Part shown: piece after piece, positions 22,023 to 31,160 of the stretch
Layout of the letters: each line of letters starts with the position of its first letter
Position numbering within the stretch: the first letter of the stretch is position 1
Virus record (IMG/VR): IMGVR_UViG_3300043640_000053
Location: 1 to 40,630 of that record
Reading direction: 5' to 3' (one strand)
DNA from: a virus
DNA length: 40,630 nucleotides
Position numbers and translations under genes: made by a program
The notes under the pieces: model-generated
Databases searched by the model: none
What the model saw: only the letters and a program-made list of their open reading frames with translations
What the model was told of the DNA's origin: nothing

Positions 22023-23186
22023 ATGAATTCCGGCGCACAGTTTAAGTATGTCGTCGACCCGACGTCTGACGAACCTATTATGCTTATCAATAAGCATATT
22101 GGATACAACGAAACGGACGGGCAGGGAATAGACGGGGGCCAATTTCAATCCGAATTGCTCCGCCTTGATTCTATGGGTAAAAAAAGAATTCAGGTTTGGA
22201 TTAATTCGGTCGGCGGTGTTGTCTTTGATGGCTTTGCTATCTATCACGCGATCACCAGGTCAAAAACAAAAGTTGATACCTACAATGTGGGGTTAGCTGC
22301 GTCAATCGCCGGTGTGATATTCCAGGCGGGCCGGAAACGGATCATGGCCGATTATAGCGTACTCATGTATCACAACCCGTACATACCGGGTAGCGAAGAT
22401 GTGAAAAATGATATGCTGGATAAGTTTTCAGAAGCGTGCAATATTATGACGTCTCGATCCGGAATGAGTAAGGCAGACGTAGAGGACATGATGAATAAGG
22501 AAACATTCCTTACCGCATCTGAAGCGATACAAAAAGGCCTTTGCGACGAGATAGAACAAAGTTCAGATTTTAATAAAAAGCGGTTACCCGCTACCGTTAC
22601 CATTAACAATTATAAGCAATTCCAGGCTATAGCGGCCAGTTTGCAAAAAACACACAAACATATTTCAATGTTAAAAGTTACTAACGCGCTGAAACTTACA
22701 GAAGGCTCCGAAGAGTCCGTAATTGCTTCAGCCATCGTCAGCATTCAGGACAGCTTAAGCGCTGCTCAGGTTCAGGCAAAAGCCGACAAGGCTATGATTG
22801 ACAAAATGAAAAACGATCTCGACGAAGCCGCCGACAAGTTTAAAAAAATGGAGGACGCTTTCAAAGCTGCTAAGGCTGACCTTGACACCGCGTCTGATGC
22901 TGCCAACACGCTGAAGGCAACAAACATGGTTACCGAAATCGCTAAGATCGGTAAGATTAAAAACGACGCCCCGACTATCGCTAAATGGGTAGCCCGTGCA
23001 AAGGTTGATTTCGATGGTATCAAGGCTGACCTAGAAGCGCTCCCGCTGAACGCAACTGCTGCCAAACTTGTAGCCGACGTTATTACCGACCCGGCCGCAG
23101 CAGTGACCGCCGCCATAGCCGTATCCCCGCTGCTTAATGCGCAGATGCGTATGATCGAAATCGCAAACAGAACTGCGAAGAAATAA
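22023..23186 (+). CDS. Prohead protease (ClpP-like, S14) fused to scaffold
   Basis: In the 387-residue product the first 185 residues form a ClpP-type serine protease: INSVGG (60-65), nucleophile S94 in GLAASIAG, and H117 in LMYHNPY. From about residue 210 the chain is Ala/Lys/Asp-rich and helical, with heptads (DKMKNDLDEAADKFKKMEDA), as in the internal scaffold fused to capsid proteases. The protease would process scaffold and itself during prohead maturation. The major capsid gene follows 36 bp downstream, which is the standard arrangement. Confidence 0.88.
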   Translation: MNSGAQFKYVVDPTSDEPIMLINKHIGYNETDGQGIDGGQFQSELLRLDSMGKKRIQVWINSVGGVVFDGFAIYHAITRSKTKVDTYNVGLAASIAGVIFQAGRKRIMADYSVLMYHNPYIPGSEDVKNDMLDKFSEACNIMTSRSGMSKADVEDMMNKETFLTASEAIQKGLCDEIEQSSDFNKKRLPATVTINNYKQFQAIAASLQKTHKHISMLKVTNALKLTEGSEESVIASAIVSIQDSLSAAQVQAKADKAMIDKMKNDLDEAADKFKKMEDAFKAAKADLDTASDAANTLKATNMVTEIAKIGKIKNDAPTIAKWVARAKVDFDGIKADLEALPLNATAAKLVADVITDPAAAVTAAIAVSPLLNAQMRMIEIANRTAKK

Positions 23187-23222
23187 TTTTCAACAAACAA
23201 CAAAAGATAAAATAATTTTTAT

Positions 23223-24164
23223 ATGTCAGGATTCGCAATTACAGACGTCGCCTATGCCGGTGAAGCCGCTTCTCCTTTTATCGTAAAGGCAATTACCGGA
23301 AACGAAACTATACAGGGCGGTCACGCCTATGTTAAGGATGGCATCAAAAAGGAATTCACCATTCCCCGGTTCGATGCTGATTACGAAGACTTCGTACAGG
23401 ATCGCGCGGTAACCCCGGTAAGCAAGGGAACCATGACCGTTGACGGTCGGGTTATCACCCCTGCTGACTACATGATTTACACGGAATTCAACCCGCGCGA
23501 TTATGAAGCGCATTGGTTTGCGACTCAGTTAAATCCGACGCTTATTGATCGGACATTGCCGCAGTCTGTGTCTGACGTTGTTATTGCTGAAGTTCTGAAA
23601 CGGCATGACAAATACTTGAATAAGGCACTGTGGAATTCAAACAAAACCACTCCGCCTTCCGCTATCTACCGGTATTACGATGGGTATATTCAAAAGGCTG
23701 TTGCTCAAGTGGGCGCCGGTTCTGATGCAACCAATAAGGTTACAGCCAGTACGCTGACGGAAACCAATATCCAGGCCGAATTACTGAAAGGATACAAAGC
23801 CGTTCCCGCTGCACTGCGCTACGACGCGTCTATGAAATATTTCTGTAACTACGCTACGTATGACATGTACGCGCAGTCTCAGATCAATCAGACGAACAAA
23901 GGCGTAGACACCACTCAGGAAGGTGTTAAGAAATTCAAGGGTCGCGAGATAGTCCCTATCAATGATCTGCCTGATAACTTTTATCTGATCGCTAAAGGAA
24001 AGGCTACGCCCGAATCTAACCTATGGGTTGGTATGAACAGCGTCGACGATGCTAAGCTAGAGATGCAGAAGAAACAAGCGAATTCAGAACTGTGGTTCAT
24101 CAAAATGAACATGAAAGTTGACGTCCAAATCGGATGGAATTCTGAAGCTGTTCTGTATATCTAA
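23223..24164 (+). CDS. Major capsid protein
   Basis: The 313-residue product directly follows the protease-scaffold, as in HK97-fold head modules. It contains patterns of phage capsid proteins: a flexible start, RFDADYEDFVQDRAVTPV, a long helical spine (TETNIQAELLKGYKAVPAAL) and a final beta segment with LWFIKMNMKVDVQIGW. No long N-terminal scaffold is present, which fits with the scaffold being supplied by the preceding protein. It is the best candidate for the most abundant virion protein. A hairpin (GCGCG/CGCGC, about 24178-24194) follows without a T-run. Confidence 0.82.
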   Translation: MSGFAITDVAYAGEAASPFIVKAITGNETIQGGHAYVKDGIKKEFTIPRFDADYEDFVQDRAVTPVSKGTMTVDGRVITPADYMIYTEFNPRDYEAHWFATQLNPTLIDRTLPQSVSDVVIAEVLKRHDKYLNKALWNSNKTTPPSAIYRYYDGYIQKAVAQVGAGSDATNKVTASTLTETNIQAELLKGYKAVPAALRYDASMKYFCNYATYDMYAQSQINQTNKGVDTTQEGVKKFKGREIVPINDLPDNFYLIAKGKATPESNLWVGMNSVDDAKLEMQKKQANSELWFIKMNMKVDVQIGWNSEAVLYI

Positions 24165-24222
24165 GAAGGTCCAGGGGCGCGGCTGTAACGCGCATCACAC
24201 GAACAAAATAAAAAATTTATAA

Positions 24223-24621
24223 ATGTCTACTTTATCACGTTTCCCGGTTACTAATCCGCCAAGTGCCGACAATACATCTGCTGTTTTGAACAACAGCGTT
24301 ATTAGCGTGCCTTACGCCGCCTCTATTGCGCTTGTCACCAAAACGGCTAACTCCCTTGTGGTTATTGGTCAGGCTACGGGCGCGCTGTCTTTAACGGTTG
24401 GGGTTGGTACTGCTGGTCCTGTTGCCGATGACGTGCTGCCATTTGTTGGCGATACTCTGCAATTGCTTTTGTCTTCTGACGCAACCGGACGCGTTGTAAC
24501 CTTTTCTACCGGCTTCGCAGGCGCAGGCACGTTGACTATGATTGCTAGTAAAAAAGCCTCTATTGACTTTACGTTCGACGGCGTGGCATGGGTTGAAACC
24601 GGCCGATCAATCGGAGCATAA
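24223..24621 (+). CDS. Head decoration / cement-like protein
   Basis: The 132-residue product is Gly/Ala/Thr/Val-rich and probably all beta, ending with a strand that carries FDGVAWVETGRSIGA. Short beta proteins directly behind the capsid gene usually decorate or cement the capsid. Similar end phrases (TFDGVAWVE) occur in phage surface proteins. A hairpin at 24636 follows. Confidence 0.55.
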   Translation: MSTLSRFPVTNPPSADNTSAVLNNSVISVPYAASIALVTKTANSLVVIGQATGALSLTVGVGTAGPVADDVLPFVGDTLQLLLSSDATGRVVTFSTGFAGAGTLTMIASKKASIDFTFDGVAWVETGRSIGA

Positions 24622-24635
24622 TCGCGCAAAATATC

Positions 24636-24653
24636 AGGGGTCGTAAGACCCCT
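24636..24653 (+). terminator. Hairpin between decoration protein and sheath genes
   Basis: A perfect 7-bp stem AGGGGTC / GACCCCT with a GTAA tetraloop is followed by TTAAATC, a poor T-run. It may be a weak terminator that lowers sheath transcription relative to capsid, or an mRNA-stability hairpin. Confidence 0.5.
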
Positions 24654-24670
24654 TTAAATCAAACTTTTTA

Positions 24671-26203
24671 ATGGCACTGAATAATATCACCTTCCGGTTA
24701 GGGCAGGGCGGCTTATCGCGCCCGCTGCCAGGCGAAGATTACATTAGCGGACTGGTATTTTATACCGCGTCTTTGCCTTCAGGCTTTTCGTCTTCATCCC
24801 GGATTAAAGAAATTTTTTCCGTCAGTGATGCCGAAGCTCTTGGCATCAAAGCCGACTATAACGACGAAACCGCAGCAACTGGAAGTTACCTGGTTACCGC
24901 CGTGGGCGCTAATGGAGACGTTATTTCTATTTCCGTTACCGAACCTTTTGGCAACGTTGTTCAGATTGGACAGTATGTAAAGACGGCAACCGAAACGACC
25001 GCCACACTCGTAGGCGCAGCAATCGCAGCAGCTATCAACGCAGGCACTCAGACGCATGGCTATAAGGCCGTAGCGGCTACCGGCACGGTCACGATTACCG
25101 CACGCCCTGGACTTGGCGTATATCTGAACGCGGGTACGCCGTTGGTTGCGACTCTTTCAGCGGGCGCCACGATAGCAGGAACATTGACCGCCTTTGCAAG
25201 CGGCGCAGGCTCAAAGCAGGCTGTTTGGCATTATCATATTTCCGAATTTTTCCGTATCCAGCCGCAGGGCGTTTTGTACGTAGGCTTCTACGCCATTCCA
25301 GCGCCTTACGTTTTCGCTCCGGAGCTGACTGCAATGTCAAACTTTTCGGCCGGTAAGATTCGTCAGTTTGGCGTATACAAAGACAGTGCAGCATTTGCCT
25401 CCGCAGATTTAACAGCCCTGGATATCGCCTGCAAGTCTTTGGTAAGCGCACACAAAGAAACGATCGCTCTTTACGGAGCGGATATTTCAGCGGTTACCGA
25501 TATATCCACACTCGCGGATCTGTCCGCGCTCACGGCGAACACAGCAACGGCCGTGATTGGTCAGGACGGTGCAGCCCTTGGTGCATTACTGTATCTGGCA
25601 TACGGAAAGTCTATAACAAATTTGGGCGCAGCACTGGGGGCCGTAGCTCTTTCTAAGGTCAGCGAGTCTATCGCCTGGGCTAGAAAGTTCAACATGAGCA
25701 ACGGTACTGAACTTGATATTATCGCCTTTGCAAACGGGAAATTATTTTCTGATCCGTCAATTTCCGAAAGTCTTTTGACTCAGTTGCAGAATTACCGGTA
25801 TCTGTTCCTCCGCTCTTTTGTGGGCGTGGCCGGAAGTTATTTCAACGAGAACAGCGCGTCCATTTCGGTCAGCTCTGATTATGCCTACATATCCGATAAC
25901 CGGACGATCCAAAAAGCGACGCGCGGCGTTTACGCAGCCCTGTTGCTTGATCTGAATAGTCCGTTAACTCTTAACGCAGACGGCACATTAGCCGACGTTA
26001 CCGCTGCATATTTTGAAGACCTGGCAAAAGCGCCACTGAATCAGATGGTTCGCGACGGTGAATTAAGCGCACAAGATGTGGTTGTCAATCCGGCGCAGAA
26101 TGTTTTGCAGACAGGGATTTTGGAAGTTACCATTTCTCTGTTACAGATCGGAACCGCTCGTAACATCCTGGTAAAAATTGGCTTCGGCGTTACAATCAAC
26201 TAA
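24671..26203 (+). CDS. Contractile tail sheath protein
   Basis: The 510-residue product has the layout of Mu gpL/DUF2586-type sheaths. The N-terminal domain begins ITFRLGQGGLSRP; a variable Ala/Thr-rich domain (about 70-190) probably lies on the outer surface; the C-terminal core includes YRYLFLRSFVGVAGSYF, YAYISDNRTIQKATRGV and a final strand VTISLLQIGTARNILVKIGF. Sheath subunits stack around the tube and contract at infection. Position before tube, chaperones and tape measure is canonical and establishes a myovirus. Confidence 0.83.
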   Translation: MALNNITFRLGQGGLSRPLPGEDYISGLVFYTASLPSGFSSSSRIKEIFSVSDAEALGIKADYNDETAATGSYLVTAVGANGDVISISVTEPFGNVVQIGQYVKTATETTATLVGAAIAAAINAGTQTHGYKAVAATGTVTITARPGLGVYLNAGTPLVATLSAGATIAGTLTAFASGAGSKQAVWHYHISEFFRIQPQGVLYVGFYAIPAPYVFAPELTAMSNFSAGKIRQFGVYKDSAAFASADLTALDIACKSLVSAHKETIALYGADISAVTDISTLADLSALTANTATAVIGQDGAALGALLYLAYGKSITNLGAALGAVALSKVSESIAWARKFNMSNGTELDIIAFANGKLFSDPSISESLLTQLQNYRYLFLRSFVGVAGSYFNENSASISVSSDYAYISDNRTIQKATRGVYAALLLDLNSPLTLNADGTLADVTAAYFEDLAKAPLNQMVRDGELSAQDVVVNPAQNVLQTGILEVTISLLQIGTARNILVKIGFGVTIN

Positions 26204-26210
26204 AAACAAA

Positions 26211-26630
26211 ATGGCATCTACACCACTTATAAACGGCGTCAATTATTCATGGGCAAACATTTCGCTTGTCCTGTTTGGGGTTGTTGTTACCGGGATTTTA
26301 AAAATCTCATACAAGCGTAAGCAGAAAAAAGAGAATAACTACGGGCATGGCGTCGAGCCTATAAGCCGTGGTTACGGTAACAAAGAATACGAGGGGTCTA
26401 TCGAAATCTATCAGGACGAATGGAAACGAATCATAGCCGCGTCTCCTAACAGAGATCCATTTGATATCGCTCCATTTGATATCCAGGTAGTGTACGGAGG
26501 CTCCCGCGTCGCGGCTGACAAAGACGTTCTGCGCGCAGTCGAATTTATGGAAGATGATTTTTCCGGCTCTCAGGGAGATTCAAAATTGGTTGTTACACTT
26601 CCGCTTATTATCGGAAGTATCGACAGATAA
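26211..26630 (+). CDS. Tail tube protein
   Basis: The 139-residue product lies directly behind the sheath. It contains GVNYSWANISLVLFG, a beta hairpin with KISYKRKQKKENNYGHGVEPISRG, and a closing LVVTLPLIIGS strand, consistent with a compact beta-barrel tube subunit. The start at 26211 is preferred to an in-frame upstream start that would lie inside the sheath gene. A strong terminator-like hairpin follows. Confidence 0.75.
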   Translation: MASTPLINGVNYSWANISLVLFGVVVTGILKISYKRKQKKENNYGHGVEPISRGYGNKEYEGSIEIYQDEWKRIIAASPNRDPFDIAPFDIQVVYGGSRVAADKDVLRAVEFMEDDFSGSQGDSKLVVTLPLIIGSIDR

Positions 26631-26635
26631 TCTTT

Positions 26636-26679
26636 AACACGAGGGAGGGCTTCGGCCTTCCCCGGTAGTGTTACTTTTT
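26636..26679 (+). terminator. Long hairpin terminator after tail tube gene
   Basis: The outer stem AACAC / GTGTT (26636-26640 with 26668-26672) encloses GGGAGGGC-TTCG-GCCTTCCC, a GC-rich stem with a UUCG-type tetraloop. ACTTTTT follows. It would reduce read-through to the tail chaperone and tape measure, which are needed in low amounts. Confidence 0.78.
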
Positions 26680-26701
26680 AAAAAACTCAAAACCTTTTTA
26701 C

Positions 26702-27064
26702 ATGCCCGACGAAGTTATCGCAGTAGACCTTAACGACAGCGTAGCCGCCAAGGCCGCAGAAATTTCCGCCCGCCTGGGTGTGAAAGTGCATCCCCTCATT
26801 TTCAGAGACGAAGAAACAAGCACAGACGTAATCGGTTTTATGCGTGAGCCGAATCGCGTTACGAAATTGCGTGTCCTGGATAAATCTATTACCGTTGGCG
26901 TATTCTCCGCCTCCGCTGAATTGTACGACGCGGTTATTATAAAGGAAGAAAGCGACTCGCGTCTATTTTCTGAATTATCAAGCGACGACAAGTTGGTACT
27001 TGGCGCCACGATGGCGGCTTATGATTTAATTAAAACCAGCGTTAACCAGTTTAAAAAAAAATAG
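26702..27064 (+). CDS. Tail assembly chaperone, unshifted form
   Basis: The 120-residue product, located between tube and tape measure, has an acidic N-terminal half and a helical end (ELSSDDKLVLGATMAAYDLI). This is the position of lambda gpG. It ends with the run of A and a TAG at 27062, where a -1 frameshift can add 56 residues. The short form would be the major product and bind the tape measure. Confidence 0.75.
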   Translation: MPDEVIAVDLNDSVAAKAAEISARLGVKVHPLIFRDEETSTDVIGFMREPNRVTKLRVLDKSITVGVFSASAELYDAVIIKEESDSRLFSELSSDDKLVLGATMAAYDLIKTSVNQFKKK

Positions 27065-27231
27065 ACGACAACGAAATTACTTCAGATAGCAGCGATTACA
27101 GCACCATTGGGGCCATGATCCGCTGCTATCTGCATTTAGATCCGGACACGCTCGACGACGATCGTTTCTCGCTCGAATGGGGCCGGTTAAAATACTGGCT
27201 AAAGAAAACAGGGCAATGGGAGACTAAATAA
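26702..27231 (+). CDS. Tail assembly chaperone, -1 frameshifted form (gpGT-like)
   Basis: The main frame ends TTT AAA AAA AAA TAG. Slipping back one base on A-AAA-AAA (27055-27061) places the ribosome in a frame open to the TAA at 27229-27231. That frame reads IDDNEITSDSSDY, AMIRCYLHLDPDTLDDD and RFSLEWGRLKYWLKKTG, giving a 176-residue fusion. The second frame has no start of its own near the junction and ends 3 nt before the tape measure start, so it makes sense only as an extension. In lambda the shifted product recruits tube subunits to the tape measure. A 10-bp hairpin lies downstream. Confidence 0.75.
27050..27130 (+). promoter_or_regulatory. Programmed -1 frameshift signal
   Basis: The slippery run TTTAAAAAAAAA (27050-27061) is followed at once by TAG in the zero frame. 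Downstream lies a perfect 10-bp stem, GATAGCAGCG (27085-27094) with CGCTGCTATC (27121-27130), and a 26-nt loop. The spacer of 23 nt is longer than the usual 5-9 nt, so the hairpin may act only together with other structure, or the A-run may suffice. Confidence 0.7.
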
Positions 27232-27234
27232 ATC

Positions 27235-28758
27235 ATGGTAGGGAAAGAAGTCAAATATACGCTATCACTGCGCGACTTGTTTACGGGCAAGATTCAAAAC
27301 GCGAAACACGCTACCGAAGCGCTTGGCGGCACTATGCGTAGTATGTCTCATTTGGCGGGCGGGCTGCTGGCCGGAATCGGTGCAGGGTTTGCTGGTATGG
27401 AGATCGTGGAGTTTGTAAAGAAGTCTGAAGAAGAATTTCACAGCCTGGAACAAGCGACCGCACAGGTCCGGGCCGGCCTGGAAAGCACTCGTGGCGCTGC
27501 TGGTGTAACATTCGAAGAACTGGAACACGGCGCTAAAGAAGCTGCGGAACAGTTTAACTATACGCAGTCTCAGGTAGCCGATATGCAGGCGCAGCTCTTA
27601 ACGTTTCCTTCCGTTACGGAAAGGACGTTCGGAGACGCATCGCAGTCGATTATAGACATGTCTACCAGGCTGCATCATAGCTTAAGCGAAACCGCCATAA
27701 TGGTCGGCAAGGCTCTGCAAGATCCGGCCAGAGGTATTACAGCCTTGCGCCGCGTTGGTGTGAATTTCAACAACACGCAAACTGATATAATAAAGAACCT
27801 GGTAGCTACCGGCCACGCCGCACAGGCGCAGAAAATGATCCTTACCGAACTGTCTTCGGAGTTTGGTGGTTCAGCTAAGGCCGCAGCCGACGCGGATCCA
27901 TTGTTTAGGTATAAAAAGATCATGGAAGACCTGCGGCTGACCGTAGGTGAAGCGGCTATGAAACTACAGGTGGCTTTGGCTCCGGCGCTGATCAAAATCG
28001 CTACAGCCTTTAAAAATACTATACAATGGATGCAGGAACATAAAACCCTGCTGGAATTCATAGGCGCAATCGTTGCCGGGGCGCTGATCGCTTACGGGTC
28101 ATATCTGGCAATCGTTGAATCTATTGCGCTTGTAACAAAAATTTGGGCTGGTGTACAGTGGCTTTTAAACGCAGCCATGACCGCCAATCCCATCGGCATC
28201 ATGATCGTAGCGATAGGCGCCGCAGTGGGTGCAATCATTTTCGCGTACAAGCATTTTGCAAAATTCCGTGCCGTCCTTTGGGGTGTATGGGAAACGGTAA
28301 AGGAATTCGCTCGTATCGTGGCTGACGTATTCTTGGGACTCGGAAAAATAATTCAGGGCGTAATCACGCTCAACCCGTCCAAGGTTGTCGAAGGCTATAA
28401 GCAGACGGCGGGCGCCATCGCCGACGCCGGTACTCGTTTGGGTAGCGCGTTTCAAAAAGGGTTTAACGACGGCATGGCCGACTTTGCAAAAGACGAAGCC
28501 GCAGAAAAAACCGCGTCACCGAAAAGCCTTATTAAAAAAGGAGCGACCGGATTACCAGGCGAAGCCGGAAAGGGAGCTACCGCAAAAGCGACTGGAAATA
28601 AGTCAACGGTTATTAATATCAAGATTGACAGCCTTATAAAATCTCAGACGGTATCTGTCAAGAATGTAACAGAAGGAAGAAATCAGATAAAGGAGTTGAT
28701 GACTCAGGCTTTATTGGGTGCAGTAAATGATTCACAAGTAATCGCAGGTCAACAATGA
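27235..28758 (+). CDS. Tail tape measure protein
   Basis: The 507-residue product begins VKYTLSLRDLFTGKIQNAKHA, a typical tape-measure start. It then has long helical stretches, a TP901-like region (MSTRLHHSLSETAIMVGKAL), and hydrophobic segments at about 266-300 and 310-340 that could insert in the host membrane. A Gly/Ala/Lys-rich C-terminal region follows. Tape length sets tail length; at about 0.15 nm per residue, 507 residues would give roughly 75 nm, a short contractile tail. It starts 3 nt after the chaperone extension and overlaps the next gene by ATGA. Confidence 0.85.
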   Translation: MVGKEVKYTLSLRDLFTGKIQNAKHATEALGGTMRSMSHLAGGLLAGIGAGFAGMEIVEFVKKSEEEFHSLEQATAQVRAGLESTRGAAGVTFEELEHGAKEAAEQFNYTQSQVADMQAQLLTFPSVTERTFGDASQSIIDMSTRLHHSLSETAIMVGKALQDPARGITALRRVGVNFNNTQTDIIKNLVATGHAAQAQKMILTELSSEFGGSAKAAADADPLFRYKKIMEDLRLTVGEAAMKLQVALAPALIKIATAFKNTIQWMQEHKTLLEFIGAIVAGALIAYGSYLAIVESIALVTKIWAGVQWLLNAAMTANPIGIMIVAIGAAVGAIIFAYKHFAKFRAVLWGVWETVKEFARIVADVFLGLGKIIQGVITLNPSKVVEGYKQTAGAIADAGTRLGSAFQKGFNDGMADFAKDEAAEKTASPKSLIKKGATGLPGEAGKGATAKATGNKSTVINIKIDSLIKSQTVSVKNVTEGRNQIKELMTQALLGAVNDSQVIAGQQ

Positions 28759-29387
28759 GTATAAATATATTGCCGCCTGCAAGGCAGGTTATCATTACTG
28801 GCGCTGTTGTTTCGTCGCAACAGCTTGTCCGCGCGTTCAATTTAAAGAACGTGAAAGTGTTGAATGCAAAGTCTGACAACCCATACGACGGAAAGGTTAA
28901 CCAGGTTACAGAGAAGGACAAAGCGCTTTACAAGTCGACGTTAGGCACACCGGTGTTTACCGATCTTACATTACAAGGCGGAATCTATACAACCAATTCG
29001 GGGCGGTTAATAACGTTTCAGGATATCAGGCTGTCGCTCGTTCTTATGAATGTTTCACAATCTAAAAAGATTGTTGAAACTGAAATTCAAGGAAGTGACG
29101 AAGGCGACATGCTCGAATATATCGGAATGAGCAATTACCAGGTTTCTATCAACGGAATATTTAACGGCCCGAATGGTCATTATCCAATAGACGAAGTAAA
29201 CGCGCTTCAGCAATTAATGAAGGCTCCTGTAGCCATAGCCGTAGTAAGTACTCACCTGCATAACCTCGACATATACAACCTGGTTATAAAAGAGTTTGTA
29301 TACGATCAGGAACCGGGTGGATATTCGAAACAAAATTTTTCAATTCAAGCAATCAGCGATTCTCCTGGAATTATAAAAACGGATTAA
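28755..29387 (+). CDS. Baseplate-proximal protein, DUF6046-like
   Basis: The 210-residue product contains VSIKG-type beta sequence seen in a family common in Bacteroidetes phages behind the tape measure: YTTNSGRLITFQDIRLSLVL, SKKIVETEIQGSDEGDMLEYI and YQVSINGIFNG, then YPIDEVNALQQLM. This is the place of LysM-domain or DNA-circulation-type hub linkers in other myoviruses. It is coupled by ATGA to the tape measure gene. Family recall is moderate. Confidence 0.65.
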   Translation: MSINILPPARQVIITGAVVSSQQLVRAFNLKNVKVLNAKSDNPYDGKVNQVTEKDKALYKSTLGTPVFTDLTLQGGIYTTNSGRLITFQDIRLSLVLMNVSQSKKIVETEIQGSDEGDMLEYIGMSNYQVSINGIFNGPNGHYPIDEVNALQQLMKAPVAIAVVSTHLHNLDIYNLVIKEFVYDQEPGGYSKQNFSIQAISDSPGIIKTD

Positions 29388-29391
29388 AAAC

Positions 29392-30615
29392 ATGTTTCGT
29401 TGTGTAACTAATATAACATTCATTCAGCAACCTAATAGCGCATGGCCGCTTCGCAAGAAAACTCTTACGTACAATTTCGTACATGAGTTCGAGGCGGAAG
29501 ATAGTTGGTCGTCGCTGACCAATAAGGCAAAAATAACCGTTCCCAAAAACGTATATGTGATTGACGCTACCGGCAAACGAGTTTCCCTGTCCGGAACCAA
29601 TGTAAACATAGGAGGATTCAGCAGCAACCCGCCGATCTTCCTTCGCGGCGACAAGGTGACCATCGAGGCCGGGTATAAATATTTTGTCGATGGGAATGAA
29701 ACGGCCGTAACAAACACAATGTTTTCAGGATTTGTTACTAACGTATCAAGCAGAATACCGATAGAAATAGAATGTGAAGACAACATGTATCTACTTAAGC
29801 AAATCATTGCACCGAACAAGGTATTTCCAGCGAAGCTATATACTCTGGAAACCATGTTAACAGAGCTGCTTAAGGGGTCCGGCTTCACTGTTCGAAAAGG
29901 CGTAAGCACCAGCTTTGGAGACTTTAGGACGCAGAACGAAACAATATGCGAAGTGTTGGCGCGGATACAGAAAGACTACCATTTCGAAAGCTACTTCCGT
30001 GGTAGTGAATTGCGAACTGGATTCCCCATATACGTCGAGCAGGACGCTATCGACGACGGTCCAAAATGGTTCCTGTTCAATAGGGGTTTCAGGCTTAGTA
30101 AAAAATATGGGTTACAAGGGTCGGTTATAAAGGATCAGCTTGAGTACAAAAGGAGGGACGACGTGAACCTGTCTGCCATTGCGTACAGCGTGAATAAAAA
30201 CGAGCTTCAAATCACCACAAAGGACGGACACCAGAAAACAAAAAGTGAAAGGTTAGAGGTATTAGTTAACGTGCGTAACGGCGAATACATTTCCAGTGTA
30301 AAACCTACAGGCCAAAAGGCAGACTTTGCACCAAGCACCGCAGGCGAACGACGTACATTTTATTTCTGGAATGTAAAAACAACGGCGGAACTAATTGCGC
30401 TGGCTACCGAAGAACTTAAAAAATATTATTACACCGGTTTGCGCGGAAAATTTACAACGTTCGGATTACCGTTTGTTCGTCAGGGAGATAACATAACGCT
30501 TGACGATAATATTCTACCAGAACGCAACGGCGTTTATAAAGTAAAATCAGTAAAGTACACAGGCGGCGTAAACGGGTTGCGACAAGAAATAAGTTTGGAC
30601 TATAAAATTTCGTAA
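29392..30615 (+). CDS. Baseplate hub protein (gpD/Mu gp44-like)
   Basis: The 407-residue product is beta-rich, with a hub-like order: a first barrel with SLTNKAKITVPKNVY and GDKVTIEAGY, the connecting FSGFVTNVSSRIPIEIECEDNMYLLKQ pattern split across strands, then a helix (ICEVLARIQKDYHFES) and a last barrel with PFVRQGDNITLDDN. Hub trimers close the tail tube and carry the spike. The following spike and wedge genes agree. The stop and the next start share a base (TAATG). Confidence 0.75.
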   Translation: MFRCVTNITFIQQPNSAWPLRKKTLTYNFVHEFEAEDSWSSLTNKAKITVPKNVYVIDATGKRVSLSGTNVNIGGFSSNPPIFLRGDKVTIEAGYKYFVDGNETAVTNTMFSGFVTNVSSRIPIEIECEDNMYLLKQIIAPNKVFPAKLYTLETMLTELLKGSGFTVRKGVSTSFGDFRTQNETICEVLARIQKDYHFESYFRGSELRTGFPIYVEQDAIDDGPKWFLFNRGFRLSKKYGLQGSVIKDQLEYKRRDDVNLSAIAYSVNKNELQITTKDGHQKTKSERLEVLVNVRNGEYISSVKPTGQKADFAPSTAGERRTFYFWNVKTTAELIALATEELKKYYYTGLRGKFTTFGLPFVRQGDNITLDDNILPERNGVYKVKSVKYTGGVNGLRQEISLDYKIS

Positions 30616-31160
30616 TGGGAGATCGGGAATTAAAAGACGCAGTTCTTCAGCTTACACACCGACCAGGCGCGGACGAGGTGTCTATAGCTGCGTGCAGCGT
30701 TGACGCGGTAGATCCGGCGTCAAGATCATGCGACTGCACTCCTATCAACGGACGTGGTACGGCGCAATTTATCGGCGTTCAATTAATGGCCGACGTTGAC
30801 GACGGGTTTTTTATTGTGCCGATTATTGGCTCTACCGTGCTGGTTGCATACTCGAAACACAATACGCCTTTCGTCTCCATGTTCAGTCAGGTTGACCGTG
30901 TTATCATGGCAACCGTAAACGGCTTTCAATTCGAGGACGGAACCTTTGGCGGCATGGCTAAAGTTGAGGCACTGACGGAAAAAATAAACAATCTGGAAAA
31001 CGATCTGAATACTTTGAAGCAGGTGTTTGCCACATGGGTAACCATCCCGGAAGATGGCGGCGCGGCGCTTAAAGCGGCCGCAGCGGAATGGGCGGGCGAT
31101 CTACTAACGGTAACGAACAGGTCAGATATCGAAAACACAAACTTAACGCATGGCAGCTAA
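30615..31160 (+). CDS. Baseplate spike protein (gpV/gp45-like)
   Basis: The 181-residue product has an N-terminal OB-fold part (VSIAACSVDAVDPASRSCDC to GFFIVPIIGSTVLVAYS) as in P2 gpV and Mu gp45. A short beta segment follows (GFQFEDGTFGG), then a helical trimerisation region (LTEKINNLENDLNTLKQVF). The tip domain is short and lacks a metal-binding HxH, so another protein may form the needle tip. It overlaps the next gene by 11 bases. Confidence 0.75.
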   Translation: MGDRELKDAVLQLTHRPGADEVSIAACSVDAVDPASRSCDCTPINGRGTAQFIGVQLMADVDDGFFIVPIIGSTVLVAYSKHNTPFVSMFSQVDRVIMATVNGFQFEDGTFGGMAKVEALTEKINNLENDLNTLKQVFATWVTIPEDGGAALKAAAAEWAGDLLTVTNRSDIENTNLTHGS

